From assembly GCF_002197845.1 (NCBI RefSeq), contig NZ_NIDE01000004.1, forward strand, positions 310,001 to 374,000: DNA of 64,000 bases. The letters are read 5' to 3'. The notes under the pieces are model-generated. The model was not told where the DNA came from, made no database searches, and worked only from the letters and a program-made list of their open reading frames with translations. The translations under genes were made by a program, and so were the position numbers. How positions within the stretch are numbered: position 1 is the stretch's first letter; each line of letters starts with the position of its first letter. The DNA is from Fimbriiglobus ruber (lineage in GTDB: Bacteria > Planctomycetota > Planctomycetia > Gemmatales > Gemmataceae). Shown piece after piece: positions 19,488 to 28,807 of this stretch.

Positions 19488-19523
19488 CGCGGGCGGGGAC
19501 AAACACGTTTGTCCCCGCCCGCG
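19488..19523. terminator. Perfect 17-bp hairpin after the mosaic protein gene
   Basis: The arms 19488-19504 and 19507-19523 (CGCGGGCGGGGACAAAC and its complement) pair perfectly around a 2-base centre. It lies 30 bp after the stop codon and before an independent gene, as a terminator would. No T-tract follows; it could also be a dispersed palindromic element. Confidence 0.55.
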
Positions 19524-19643
19524 ATGCTTCACAGGTTCTGCCCCCGTCCAACTATTCGACCGCGATAAAGCGAGAATAAGCCGAATAACTCAAACGAGGG
19601 CACAGCGAAGCTGTTACACTCCAATACAGAAACGGGGTGAAAC

Positions 19644-21443
19644 ATGGGCGCACGTACCTTCTTCTCTATCGCTTTCGCCGGCCTTTTTATACTCGGGTCG
19701 TCGCCCGTCGCCCCGGAAGCGTCCCCGTCTCTGGCGGAAATGCTAGCAGAATATCAGAATTTCGGTTTGCCATTACCGCCCAAGGCAGCCAGGTTCGTGA
19801 AATACGAATATAATGGCGAATATATTCGGAACGGGGAGATCCAGCCGCCACAATACAGCCTGGCGTTTGAAATCAAGCCGGGCACCAAAACGGATAAACC
19901 AATACTGCTGCGTGGCACGGAAGAGGTTCGTCCCTATTTTGATCTGCACGCAGTTGAAGTACCTCCGGAACCGGCAGCGACGGATGGGATTGAATGGGAT
20001 TCCGACGTCGCACTCGTTCTCGCCATTCAGTGCCATAGCCGGGGATGGGACAAACTGGCCGGGCGCTTACTGGACGTGAGTCGAAAAAATGACGCACCCG
20101 CGATTTCAAAACATCTGGTGATCACGGCCTGGGCCTATTGGGAAGGACAGGTCACGCATCCGACAACCGACCGCCGGCCCGTCCTCAAACGACTCAAAGA
20201 TCTGATCCATCGTGACGCCGATCTCGACACGAAATATCACCGCCGCCTCATCCGGTCTCTCGAATTGGCCCTGGTCCCGAGTCACGCGAAACCGGGCAGT
20301 ATCGACGCTCTCATCGACCGCCTCGTCGATTACCAAACCGAGACTGGAAAGGGCGGGGAAAGAGAGCCGGGTGAACCCTTCTGGCAGGTCGCAAGACTAG
20401 GATTTGATGCCGTTCCCGCATTGATCGAACACCTGGACGACGACCGGCTGACACGGGTCAAAATGGCCGAGTTCCACAACTTCCCGCCGTGGCACCTGCG
20501 TGTCGGCGATGTGGCTGGCGACTTGCTGGAAGGTCTGGCGGATGCGGAACTCGACCGCGGGACGCCGGGGGAAAACGTGGGGGGAGGCTGGTTACGCCGT
20601 CAGCAAGGTTATCCCGTATTGAAATCGGCCGCTTTGGACTGGTGGGAAAAAAACCGTAAGACCGGCGAGGAAACGTATTTGCTGAACCACGTTTTCCCGA
20701 CAAAGGCCAAGGAAGGGAAACAGCCCGAGGTCAATCAGCACATCTTAAACGTGATAACGGCCAAGTACCCTGATCGCATTCCCGGCCTTTACAAAAAAGT
20801 TCTTGATGAGCGAGCCGAGCTCGGGATTTGGGAGTTGGTCGATGCCCTTGAGAGGTCCAAATTGTCGGACAAAGAGAAGATCGCCCTGTTAGTGTCAGGG
20901 GTTAAGCGCGGGCAAGCTGAGCACCGCTTGCCCGCGCTTGGCACTCTGAGAAAATTTGACCAGCAGCAGTTTAACAATTTGTTACTAAATCTCGTCGAGA
21001 ATCTACCGAAAGACGTCCCGGCCGCATATTGGTCTTGTCCCGAGGCGCGTCTTGTCCGGTTCGCCATGGAGTGTGACGACCCCCGAATCTGGCCGCTTCT
21101 TGAGAAGGTCGCAAAACGCTCTTCGATTGGTTTACGTATGGAAGTGTTGAGTAAACTCAACTACATCGGTGATACCAAGTATAGGATCGAGAGACTCCGT
21201 CTCTACTCAAGCTTCCTTGACGATTCCGCCCTCTGCGACAGAAAAACCGACGATCGGTTTTCCGGCCCCGGAGCCTCGTTCAATTACGACAAGATCGAGG
21301 TGCGTGATTTTATCGCACTGGAGTTGGCGCGGCTGTTGGGAATCGACATCAAACTCAAGCGGAACCGAACCCCTGCCGAGTGGGCCAAGATTCGTGAGTC
21401 CGTCCGCGTCGACCTCAAGCGTGAACTCGATGGGACCAAGTAG
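19644..21443 (+). CDS. Secreted protein of unknown function
   Basis: Unrecognised protein of 599 residues. It has an N-terminal signal peptide (about residues 1-28, FFSIAFAGLFILGSSPVAPEA). The rest is soluble and mostly helical, with Leu- and Arg-rich stretches that look like irregular HEAT-type repeats (for example GFDAVPALIEHLDDDRLTR and LWPLLEKVAKRS-like segments). Codon use and base composition are more AT-rich than the gene before it. It stands alone, convergent with the metal efflux operon. ATG with upstream gggg-rich site (acggggtgaaac). Confidence 0.7.
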   Translation: MGARTFFSIAFAGLFILGSSPVAPEASPSLAEMLAEYQNFGLPLPPKAARFVKYEYNGEYIRNGEIQPPQYSLAFEIKPGTKTDKPILLRGTEEVRPYFDLHAVEVPPEPAATDGIEWDSDVALVLAIQCHSRGWDKLAGRLLDVSRKNDAPAISKHLVITAWAYWEGQVTHPTTDRRPVLKRLKDLIHRDADLDTKYHRRLIRSLELALVPSHAKPGSIDALIDRLVDYQTETGKGGEREPGEPFWQVARLGFDAVPALIEHLDDDRLTRVKMAEFHNFPPWHLRVGDVAGDLLEGLADAELDRGTPGENVGGGWLRRQQGYPVLKSAALDWWEKNRKTGEETYLLNHVFPTKAKEGKQPEVNQHILNVITAKYPDRIPGLYKKVLDERAELGIWELVDALERSKLSDKEKIALLVSGVKRGQAEHRLPALGTLRKFDQQQFNNLLLNLVENLPKDVPAAYWSCPEARLVRFAMECDDPRIWPLLEKVAKRSSIGLRMEVLSKLNYIGDTKYRIERLRLYSSFLDDSALCDRKTDDRFSGPGASFNYDKIEVRDFIALELARLLGIDIKLKRNRTPAEWAKIRESVRVDLKRELDGTK

Positions 21444-21644
21444 CGGGCACCAATTTGTCATTCAAGTTCTCTGCCCGATTCCCGGTGCGCCCCGAACCCG
21501 CTTTCGATGCCACGGTCGTGCCGCACGTCGCTTGAGCGACGGCGGCATAAACGCCGTGTATTGGGCCGTGCAGTTGCGGCCGGTAACATGCGACCGGCAG
21601 TCTCTCTCGGGGCAGTCATATACGCAGACGCCTGTTATTTATCG

Positions 21645-22070
21645 TCATTTTTGCTTGAAGTCCCCGGAGTACGGCTTCGTTCCGACCTTCCCGCTCACCG
21701 TCCCTTCGAGCTTGGCCGCTTTCCCGAAAACATCGTGCTTCCCGACGAACACGGAAGACTTCCCGGCCGGGTCGTCCTTCGCCGGTTTGGGCTCGAGCTT
21801 CAGAGTGACCGGTGGGGTCGTTTTGAGCGAGAGCGTGAGGGTCTTCGAGTCGATGGGTTTCGACTTTCCCTTGGCTAAATCGTCTTCGCTGCCGTAAACG
21901 TACACACTCACGGTCCCGCCCTTCGTGTCCGGGACGACTTCGACGTGGTACTCCTCCTCGCCCCACTCGGCGACCGGCCCCTGGTGCGGCCCGGTCTCGT
22001 GGGCGAGTGCCACGCCCGCTGCGAGCCCGATGATCGCGGTGAGAGCCGCCAGGAACGTCGTCTTTCGCAT
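21645..22070 (-). CDS. Small periplasmic protein at the end of the metal efflux operon
   Basis: Protein of 141 residues with a clear signal peptide (MRKTTFLAALTAIIGLAAG, cleavage near ALA-HE). The mature N-terminus is His/Glu-rich (HETGPHQGPVAEWGEEEYHVE), then a beta-rich region with Lys/Pro repeats. I do not recognise the family, but small periplasmic proteins like this commonly close heavy-metal RND operons. It follows the RND pump gene by 73 nt on the same strand. A metal-binding role is inference from the N-terminal His and Glu residues. Confidence 0.7.
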   Translation of the reverse strand: MRKTTFLAALTAIIGLAAGVALAHETGPHQGPVAEWGEEEYHVEVVPDTKGGTVSVYVYGSEDDLAKGKSKPIDSKTLTLSLKTTPPVTLKLEPKPAKDDPAGKSSVFVGKHDVFGKAAKLEGTVSGKVGTKPYSGDFKQK

Positions 22071-22143
22071 CGCTTACTCCTGCATGGTGGTGAGAAACAC
22101 GTCACGACCATCCTCGGTCGCGACTCCTTCGGTCAACGCGGTA

Positions 22144-25100
22144 TCACGGCGCCGGGGCGGAAATTGGCGCCTCATCGGTCAGTTCATCGGTGTGGGAACT
22201 GGCACGAGCCATCGCCTCGGCGGCTCGGCCGCTAAATCGCCAGAACAGGCCCGGGTGGATCAGGAACTCGCAAAACGTGGACGTGACGAGGCCGCCGAGG
22301 ATGACCGTCGCCACCGGGTACAGGATCTCCCGCCCCGGCTCCTGCCCGGCCCACACGAGCGGGATCAGCCCGATGCCGGCTGTGAGCGCGGTCATCAGCA
22401 CCGGCGACAACCGCTCCAGGCTCCCGCGCAGGACCATCCGCTCGGTGAACCCTTCGCCTTCCTCCCGCATGAGATGGACGTAGTGGGTGACGAGCAGGAT
22501 GCCGTTCCGCACGGCGATGCCGCCGAGCGAGATGAACCCGACGAGGCTCGCCACCGTGAGCGTCTGCCGGGTGAGGACGAGCGCCAGCACGCCGCCGACA
22601 AACGCAGTGGGAATTGCGTTCAGAATCTGGAGGACTATGCGGGCGGACGGAAACAGCATCGTGAGTACGAAGAACATCCCGAACACCGACACGCCGGCGA
22701 GGATCGCGATGAGGCGGGTGGCCCGCGACTGGCTCTCGAACTGCCCGCCGTACTCGACGAAGTACCCCTCGGGGCGTTGGACCTTCGCGTCCACGGTCCG
22801 CCGGATGTCCGTGACGACGCTCTGGAGATCCCGGCCGAGGGCGTTGCACCGGATGACGATCCGCCGGCGCACGTTCTCCCGCTTCACCTGGTTCGCGCCC
22901 GCGTCCCCGCCGGTGAGCGGCGTCACGTCGGCGAGTTCCTTGAGCATGACCTGTCCACGGCCGCCCGGCAGGTCGAGCCGCAGACGGCCGAGGTTCGCCA
23001 CGTCCGCCCGATAGGGCTCGTCGAGCCGGACCAACAGGTCAAACCGTCGTTGGCCTTCGACCACCTGGGAGACGACTTCGCCGTTCAACGCCGTCTGGAC
23101 GAAGTTCCCCACGTAAGCCCGGTCGACGCCGTAAAACGCCAGGGCGTCGGGCCGGAGTTTGACGTGAACCTCGTCCACCTTCCGAATCGGCTCGACCGCG
23201 AGTGAACTCACCCCCTCGACCCCGGCGACGGCGGCTTTGATTTCGTTCGCGACTTTCTCCAGCGTGTCGAGATCGTCACCGTACAGCTTGATGGCGATCT
23301 GGGCCGTCGAGCCCGAGATCATGTGGCTGATGAGGTGGGCGAGCGGTTGCTCGACTTCGATGTCCGCACCGGGCGCCGCCTCCTTCACCTCGCGCTGGAG
23401 CGTGGCGATCACTTCCGCCCGAGATTTCCCACTGTCCGGGTTCATCGCGACGATGTACTCGGTCGTGTTCGGTGGCTCGGCGTGTTCGTCCATCTCGGCT
23501 CGCCCGGTCCGCCGGAGGAACGCGAGAACCTCGCCGGTCGGGTTGTTAGGCGACTTCTGGAACTCACGTAGCTTCCGGTCAACGAGGGTCGCGGTCTGGT
23601 TCGAGGCGTCGAGCGACGAACCGGGCGGGAGCGTCACGTTCACCTGCACGCTGCCCTCATCGAACGGCGGCAGGAAGTCGGCTCCGATGGTCGTCAGCCG
23701 CCACCCGCAGTACGCGACCAGGAGCCAGGTGAGTACGAGTAACCGCCCGGCCCGCCGCATGCTCAGCCGGACGAGGTGGCCGGCCGCCCACTTGAGCGCC
23801 TGGACGAGGAGCCCGTCCTTCTCGGCGTGGGCCGCCCGGGAATTCGCGAGCAGGTAGTACGACAGGACCGGGGTAACGGTAAGCGAGACGCCGAGCGAGG
23901 CGAGGATGGACACGATGTAGGCGATGCCGAGCGGTGTGAAGAGTCGCCCCTCGACGCCGGAGAGGGCGAAGAGCGGCAGGAACACCAGGATGACGACGGC
24001 CGTCCCGAAGACGACCGCCGTCCGCACCTCGGCGCTCGCCGCGTATACCACCCTAATCGCTGGCTTTGGGTCCGGAGACAGGTTGTTTTCCCGGAGCCGT
24101 CGGAAGATGTTTTCGACGTCCACGATGGCGTCGTCGACGAGTTCGCCCATCGCCACCGCGATCCCGCCGAGGGTCATCACGTTGACCGACAATTCGACCC
24201 CTGATACAGCCCCCACGAGTTTGAAGACGAGCGTGGTGACGGCGAGCGAGAGCGGAATGGCAGTGAGCGAGATGAACGTGGTGCGGACGTTCAACAGGAA
24301 CAGGAAGAGGACGATGAGTACCAGGACGGCCCCGACGACCAGTGCCTCGCCCACGTTATAAACCCCACGGTCGATGAAGTCGCGGAGCTGATACAGGTCG
24401 GTCTCAACCACCACGTCCGCGGGCAGCGACGGCTCGACTTCGTGGAGCTCGGCCTGCACCGCTTCGGTCAGCGCCCGCGTGTCCACGTGCGGCTGCTTGG
24501 TGAGCGTCAGGGCGACCCCGGGCGACCCGTTGATGCTGGCGTCCCCGCGCTTGAGTTGCGGCCCCTCGGCGACCCGGGCAACCTGTTCGAGCAGGACCGT
24601 GCGATGAATCGTCGCCTTGATCGGAACTTGCTTCAGATCCTGCACGACCTGTTCGGGCCGGGGACCGAGCCGGCCGATGACGCGGATCGGCTTCTCGATC
24701 CCGCCTTCGACCGAGTACCCGCCGGTGAAATTGACGTTGTTCGCCTTGAGGGCGGTCTCGACTTCCTGGAGCGTCACCCCGTATTCGGCGAGCGCGGTGG
24801 GATCGACCTGAACCTGGTACTGCTTTCGGCCGCCACCCATGGTGACGACCTGGGCGACGCCGGAGATCTTCAGGAGCCGCGGCCGGACTACCCAATCCGC
24901 GAGCGTCCGCAGGCCGAGTTGCCGGCGGAGTTCGGACGGGAACGCGACCTCGTGCAACTGGCCGGCGACCTTCGCGCGAACGTTCTGCCCCCCGTCCGGA
25001 GTGAAGGCAGACCAGGCGGTGTCGGCTACCGGCACCGCTTCCCAGGCGGACGGATTAAGCCGGTCGGTGGGCTTCCAGGCGAACAGGACGGGCTTACTGA

Positions 25101-25620
25101 TGTCCCCATTTTCCCGGACGCGCTCGGCGTAGTACGGCGTGCCAGCCACGGGCGTCAGTTCACCGCCCCTCGGCCCGGCCTGCCGGCGGAGGCCGGCCAC
25201 CATGATCTGCCCCATGATCGAGCTGACCGGCGCCATCTGCGGCCGAACGCCTTCCGGCAGGTCGCCGGAGACCGTGGCCAGTCGCTCCTGGACCACCTGC
25301 CGGGCTACACGAATGTCCGTGTTCCAGTTGAATTCGACGTACACCACCGACAGCCCGAACCCGGATTGCGACCGCACGTCCTGAACGCCGGTCGCCCCGA
25401 GGAGGGCGGATTCCAGGGGATACGAAACGAGCGTCTCGACCTCTTCGGGGGCGAGGCCCGGGCATTCGGTCATGACCGTCACCCGCGGGCGGTCGAGGTC
25501 CGGGAACACGTCGATCGGCAGCGTCGTGGCGACGTAGCCGCCGTACCCGAGTACGAAGAGACTCAAAGCGACCACCATCGGGCGGTGGCGGAGGGCGAAC
25601 TTGATCACGGCGTTGAGCAT
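22144..25620 (-). CDS. Heavy-metal efflux RND permease (CusA/CzcA family)
   Basis: Inner-membrane proton/metal antiporter of the HME-RND group, 1158 residues. It starts with the first helix VVALSLFVLGYGGYVATTLPIDVFPDLDRPRVTV and has the typical duplicated 6+6 helix plan with two large periplasmic loops. The helix-4 motif reads AMGELVDDAIVDVEN, so it lacks the DFG form of CzcA-type (Zn/Co/Cd) pumps and is closer to the CusA-like pattern; the ion is therefore unclear. The next gene upstream is its membrane-fusion partner (14-nt gap). No outer-membrane factor gene is visible in the operon. Confidence 0.93.
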   Translation of the reverse strand: MLNAVIKFALRHRPMVVALSLFVLGYGGYVATTLPIDVFPDLDRPRVTVMTECPGLAPEEVETLVSYPLESALLGATGVQDVRSQSGFGLSVVYVEFNWNTDIRVARQVVQERLATVSGDLPEGVRPQMAPVSSIMGQIMVAGLRRQAGPRGGELTPVAGTPYYAERVRENGDISKPVLFAWKPTDRLNPSAWEAVPVADTAWSAFTPDGGQNVRAKVAGQLHEVAFPSELRRQLGLRTLADWVVRPRLLKISGVAQVVTMGGGRKQYQVQVDPTALAEYGVTLQEVETALKANNVNFTGGYSVEGGIEKPIRVIGRLGPRPEQVVQDLKQVPIKATIHRTVLLEQVARVAEGPQLKRGDASINGSPGVALTLTKQPHVDTRALTEAVQAELHEVEPSLPADVVVETDLYQLRDFIDRGVYNVGEALVVGAVLVLIVLFLFLLNVRTTFISLTAIPLSLAVTTLVFKLVGAVSGVELSVNVMTLGGIAVAMGELVDDAIVDVENIFRRLRENNLSPDPKPAIRVVYAASAEVRTAVVFGTAVVILVFLPLFALSGVEGRLFTPLGIAYIVSILASLGVSLTVTPVLSYYLLANSRAAHAEKDGLLVQALKWAAGHLVRLSMRRAGRLLVLTWLLVAYCGWRLTTIGADFLPPFDEGSVQVNVTLPPGSSLDASNQTATLVDRKLREFQKSPNNPTGEVLAFLRRTGRAEMDEHAEPPNTTEYIVAMNPDSGKSRAEVIATLQREVKEAAPGADIEVEQPLAHLISHMISGSTAQIAIKLYGDDLDTLEKVANEIKAAVAGVEGVSSLAVEPIRKVDEVHVKLRPDALAFYGVDRAYVGNFVQTALNGEVVSQVVEGQRRFDLLVRLDEPYRADVANLGRLRLDLPGGRGQVMLKELADVTPLTGGDAGANQVKRENVRRRIVIRCNALGRDLQSVVTDIRRTVDAKVQRPEGYFVEYGGQFESQSRATRLIAILAGVSVFGMFFVLTMLFPSARIVLQILNAIPTAFVGGVLALVLTRQTLTVASLVGFISLGGIAVRNGILLVTHYVHLMREEGEGFTERMVLRGSLERLSPVLMTALTAGIGLIPLVWAGQEPGREILYPVATVILGGLVTSTFCEFLIHPGLFWRFSGRAAEAMARASSHTDELTDEAPISAPAP

Positions 25621-25634
25621 CGCGTCGCCTCCGG

Positions 25635-27062
25635 TTAGTGTTCGTGCGAGTGGCCGGCGTGGTCGTGACCCTCGTGCCCGCCACCGCCCCCGGCGGCCGC
25701 CTTGAGCGCCCGGTTGATGGCCGCGGCCTGGTTCCGGACGACGAACGACCCGGCTGCCACACTGCCATCGTTCGCGATGACCACCTCGGAGCGATCCTCG
25801 TAAAGAACGCGGACCGCCTTCCGCTCAAAGTAATCCCCGTTCTGGCGGAATACGAAGGTCTCCGCCCCCTCGCGCACCACCGCCCCGGCAGGCAGCACGA
25901 ACACCTCGTCTCCAAGCTTCTCGACCGGGACGCGGAGCCGCACCCGCTGGCCCGGTCGATACCGCCAGACGAAGAACGTCTTGCCGTCCTTCTCGAACGT
26001 GCGGGACTGGTTTTCGAGCGGCAGATAAAACGCGAACGTCCGCGTGGCGGGGTCCACCTGGTTCGCCAGGTGGTGGATTGTGAGCGCTTCCTGGGCCGGC
26101 CAGTCGCCGACCGCTTCGTCGGCGAAGTCGGCCCGCACCGGCACCTTCGACTCGGCCGCCCTCGCGAGTACCGTGGCTTCAGACTTGAACGCGCGGCCCT
26201 CGACAAAAAGCTGCTGGTGGTTCGCGAGTAGACAGAGCGTTTGCCCGGCCTGCACTTGTTCGCCGAGTTGCACCTTCAACTCCTGCACCTCGAACAGTGG
26301 GTCGACTGCTTTCCCCACCAATGCGCTTTCTCCCGGGCGCTTCGGCCGAGCCGGTGCGGTGACCGTAACGTCAGTGACCACCTCGCCGCGCTCGACCTTG
26401 TCCGTTTGCTCCGCGGTCAGGCCGAACACCTGGAGTTGGCGGCGGAAGATTTGCACCTGACCGGCCGTCCGCTTCACCTGGTTCTCGGCCTCAACGAGGT
26501 CGGCCCCGGCGGACGTGCCGCCCTTGACGAGCAGTGACGTTCGGTCTCGTTTCGTCGCGGCGAACTCGTGTTCCTTCGCCGCTTTGGCGAGTTCCGTCTG
26601 CGCGCTCTGAATGAACTCGCTGATGAGTTGGATCGAGAAGAGGGGATCGCCCGCCTTGACCGTGTCGCCGGGCCGGGCCTTGATGTCGGTGACGAGCCCG
26701 GCAATCCGGGACGTTACGCCGCGGTCGCTCTCCCCCGGTCGGTCCACCACCATTCCCGGGATGAGGACCGACCGCCAGTACGCTTCCGGGGCAATAGCAT
26801 CGACGTCGAGATTCAGGTTCGCCTGCGCCTGCGTGGAGAGCTTCACTCGGTCGCCGTGACCGTGATCGTGGTCGCGCCCGGCATGGTCCGCATTGCCGTG
26901 TGCGGGGCCGTCTCCTTCCTCGTGATCGCCGTCGACCTTCACCGGGGGCTTCCCCGGAAAGACGTAAGGCATCCACCGGTCTTGCGTCTTGTACCCGGCG
27001 AAACCCGCTCCGCCGACGAAGGCGACAGCGATCAATGCAGAGACAACGCGACGAACGCGCAT
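25635..27062 (-). CDS. Efflux RND periplasmic adaptor subunit, His-rich (CusB/CzcB family)
   Basis: Membrane-fusion protein of 475 residues that links the RND pump to an outer-membrane channel. It begins with a hydrophobic anchor (about residues 7-24), then a His/Asp-rich stretch (HEEGDGPAHGNADHAGRDHDHGHG, about 47-70; only part quoted as motif), a biotinyl-lipoyl-like hairpin region, and beta-barrel segments such as GQRVRLRVPVEKL and VVREGAETFVFRQ. The C-terminus ends in another His cluster (HEGHDHAGHSHEH). Both His clusters suggest direct divalent-cation capture. It lies directly before the pump gene. Confidence 0.92.
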   Translation of the reverse strand: MRVRRVVSALIAVAFVGGAGFAGYKTQDRWMPYVFPGKPPVKVDGDHEEGDGPAHGNADHAGRDHDHGHGDRVKLSTQAQANLNLDVDAIAPEAYWRSVLIPGMVVDRPGESDRGVTSRIAGLVTDIKARPGDTVKAGDPLFSIQLISEFIQSAQTELAKAAKEHEFAATKRDRTSLLVKGGTSAGADLVEAENQVKRTAGQVQIFRRQLQVFGLTAEQTDKVERGEVVTDVTVTAPARPKRPGESALVGKAVDPLFEVQELKVQLGEQVQAGQTLCLLANHQQLFVEGRAFKSEATVLARAAESKVPVRADFADEAVGDWPAQEALTIHHLANQVDPATRTFAFYLPLENQSRTFEKDGKTFFVWRYRPGQRVRLRVPVEKLGDEVFVLPAGAVVREGAETFVFRQNGDYFERKAVRVLYEDRSEVVIANDGSVAAGSFVVRNQAAAINRALKAAAGGGGGHEGHDHAGHSHEH

Positions 27063-27175
27063 AGCCCACCTCGCCAGTACGAGAGCAATGACCGGAAAAG
27101 TCGAAAGAATGTAAATGGTGTGCTACGCCGGTCGTGACAACGCACAACCGAGCGGTCAAAGCCGATCGCGGGACG

Positions 27176-27685
27176 TTAGTTCCGGAGGACGAGCAGAGAT
27201 AGGAAGATTGGGACGTGCGGCGGCCCGAGTACGGATGGGTACTTGAGCGGCGACGAGAGCGGAACAGGAGCGGCCAGAACGGTGGCAACCGGCGGCGTCA
27301 GATCGAAGGTCCGCAAGTCGTCGGTCTGGATGGGCTTCGGGGCGTCCCAGGTTGTGCCTGCCGAAAGCACCGCACAGTCGGGCTTGTGCGGTTCGCGGTG
27401 GTGGTGCGGCGGCGAGGAAGGCTCGTCTTGATCGCAGTCGGCTTGGAGTGCCGGCGGGATCTCATCGTCAGAGTCGTCGTGGTGATGATGTTTGCAAGTC
27501 GATGTCGGATGGTGCGATGCGCTTGAGGCCGACAGGGAACACGTGGCGTCCGAACAGAGCCAGGAGGCCGCCGCACACGTGCAGAACCGCTGGGGCGACA
27601 GCACCAGGAGGCAAAGTATCAGGACCAGCAGTTTCCGCCCCATCCGTTCCGATGCTCCTCCGGTCAGAGTTGGTGTATTATCCAT
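27176..27685 (-). CDS. Small Cys/His-rich envelope protein leading the efflux operon
   Basis: Unrecognised protein of up to 169 residues. A better start may be the internal Met of MGRKLLVLILCLLVLS, which gives a signal-like helix; the 14 residues before it look non-functional. The mature part has a Cys-rich segment (CTCAAASWLCSDATCS) followed by CKHHHHDDSDDE and HHHREPHKPDC, then a Pro-rich tail and a hydrophobic C-terminus. Cys and His clusters suggest metal binding. It is the first gene of the four-gene minus-strand metal operon. Confidence 0.6.
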   Translation of the reverse strand: MDNTPTLTGGASERMGRKLLVLILCLLVLSPQRFCTCAAASWLCSDATCSLSASSASHHPTSTCKHHHHDDSDDEIPPALQADCDQDEPSSPPHHHREPHKPDCAVLSAGTTWDAPKPIQTDDLRTFDLTPPVATVLAAPVPLSSPLKYPSVLGPPHVPIFLSLLVLRN

Positions 27686-27779
27686 CCGTTCCCGGCCCCG
27701 TCAATCCAGCTCCGTCGGCAACCTTTGTCTGCTGGCGTACTGGTGGATGACCCGAACGGATAGGAGTTGGTATTCATTC

Positions 27780-28718
27780 ATGGCTGACTCGACGCTCTTC
27801 ACACCCCGCCGCGAACTCGGTCGAACCGGGTTCGCCGCCACCATGCTCGGCATCGGCGACCTGGCGGACCGCTCGGTGCCCATCGAGACGTGTATCGCCA
27901 CGGCCCGGCGGGCTCTGGACGCCGGGTTGAACGTGATCGACACCGCCCCGAACTATGAGGGCGGGTATTCCGAAGAGATCGTCGGCCGGGCCGTTAGCGG
28001 GAGCGCGCGCGACCGGGTGTTCGTGATCGACAAGGTGGACGAACTCGAAGCCGCGGTCAACGCGCAAATCGACGCTTCGCTCGGCCGACTCGGGCTCGAC
28101 CATACCGACCTGTTCGTGTTCCACAGCCTGTCATCAACGGACGTTTTCGAACGGCTTTGTTACCCGGGCGGTGGATTCGATCAGTTGGCCGACGCGGGCC
28201 AGGCCGGGAAGTGCCGGTTCCGCGGGATTTCGTCGCACAACCCGGACGTCTTGCGGGCCGCCCTGACCGCCGGCTTGTGCGACGTCGTCATGTTCCCGAT
28301 CGGGCCGTTCGTGGACTCGCGCTACGTGACCGACATCCTACCACTGGCGAAATCGCTGGGCGTCGGGACGGTGTGCTTCAAGACGTTCGGCGCCGGCAAA
28401 CTGCTCGGCGACACGACCGGGTACAACCAGCCGCTCCGGGTCCGGCCGCGGGGCAAGGTGTCGAGCGGCGGCACGGACGACTCGGAGGCGGCGCTCCCGC
28501 GGCTCACCGTCAACGAGTGCCTGCACTACACCCTGACACTCGATCCCGACGTGGCCCTTCTGGGCCTGAGCTACCCGAACGAGCAGGGCGCGGCGTTCGC
28601 CGCTTCGCAATCATTCCACCCACTCACCGCCGAGCAGATGGCCGATATTCGGCGCCGGGCCGCGGAAGCCCGTAAGGACAAAGGGCCGTGCTGGTGGAAC
28701 CCCAACTCGGACGAGTGA
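27780..28718 (+). CDS. Aldo/keto reductase
   Basis: NADPH-dependent aldo/keto reductase, 312 residues, (beta/alpha)8 barrel. The catalytic tetrad is visible: Asp and Tyr in VIDTAPNYEGGYSE, Lys in VFVIDKVDE, and His in LFVFHSLSS. The C-terminal part is slightly unusual, with a long Gly/Ser-rich insertion (RGKVSSGGTDDSEAA) before the last helices. The start ATG at 27780 is supported by a taggag ribosome site 11 nt before it; the longer upstream frame overlaps the divergent operon leader. Substrate unknown. Confidence 0.88.
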   Translation: MADSTLFTPRRELGRTGFAATMLGIGDLADRSVPIETCIATARRALDAGLNVIDTAPNYEGGYSEEIVGRAVSGSARDRVFVIDKVDELEAAVNAQIDASLGRLGLDHTDLFVFHSLSSTDVFERLCYPGGGFDQLADAGQAGKCRFRGISSHNPDVLRAALTAGLCDVVMFPIGPFVDSRYVTDILPLAKSLGVGTVCFKTFGAGKLLGDTTGYNQPLRVRPRGKVSSGGTDDSEAALPRLTVNECLHYTLTLDPDVALLGLSYPNEQGAAFAASQSFHPLTAEQMADIRRRAAEARKDKGPCWWNPNSDE

Positions 28719-28807
28719 CCGCGCGGCCACGGTCCGCCGTTCGGCCCGTGTTCTCGTACAACAAGTCGAATCGGTTCACACTTTCCTCCTCCCGCCCGGC
28801 CACCGCC

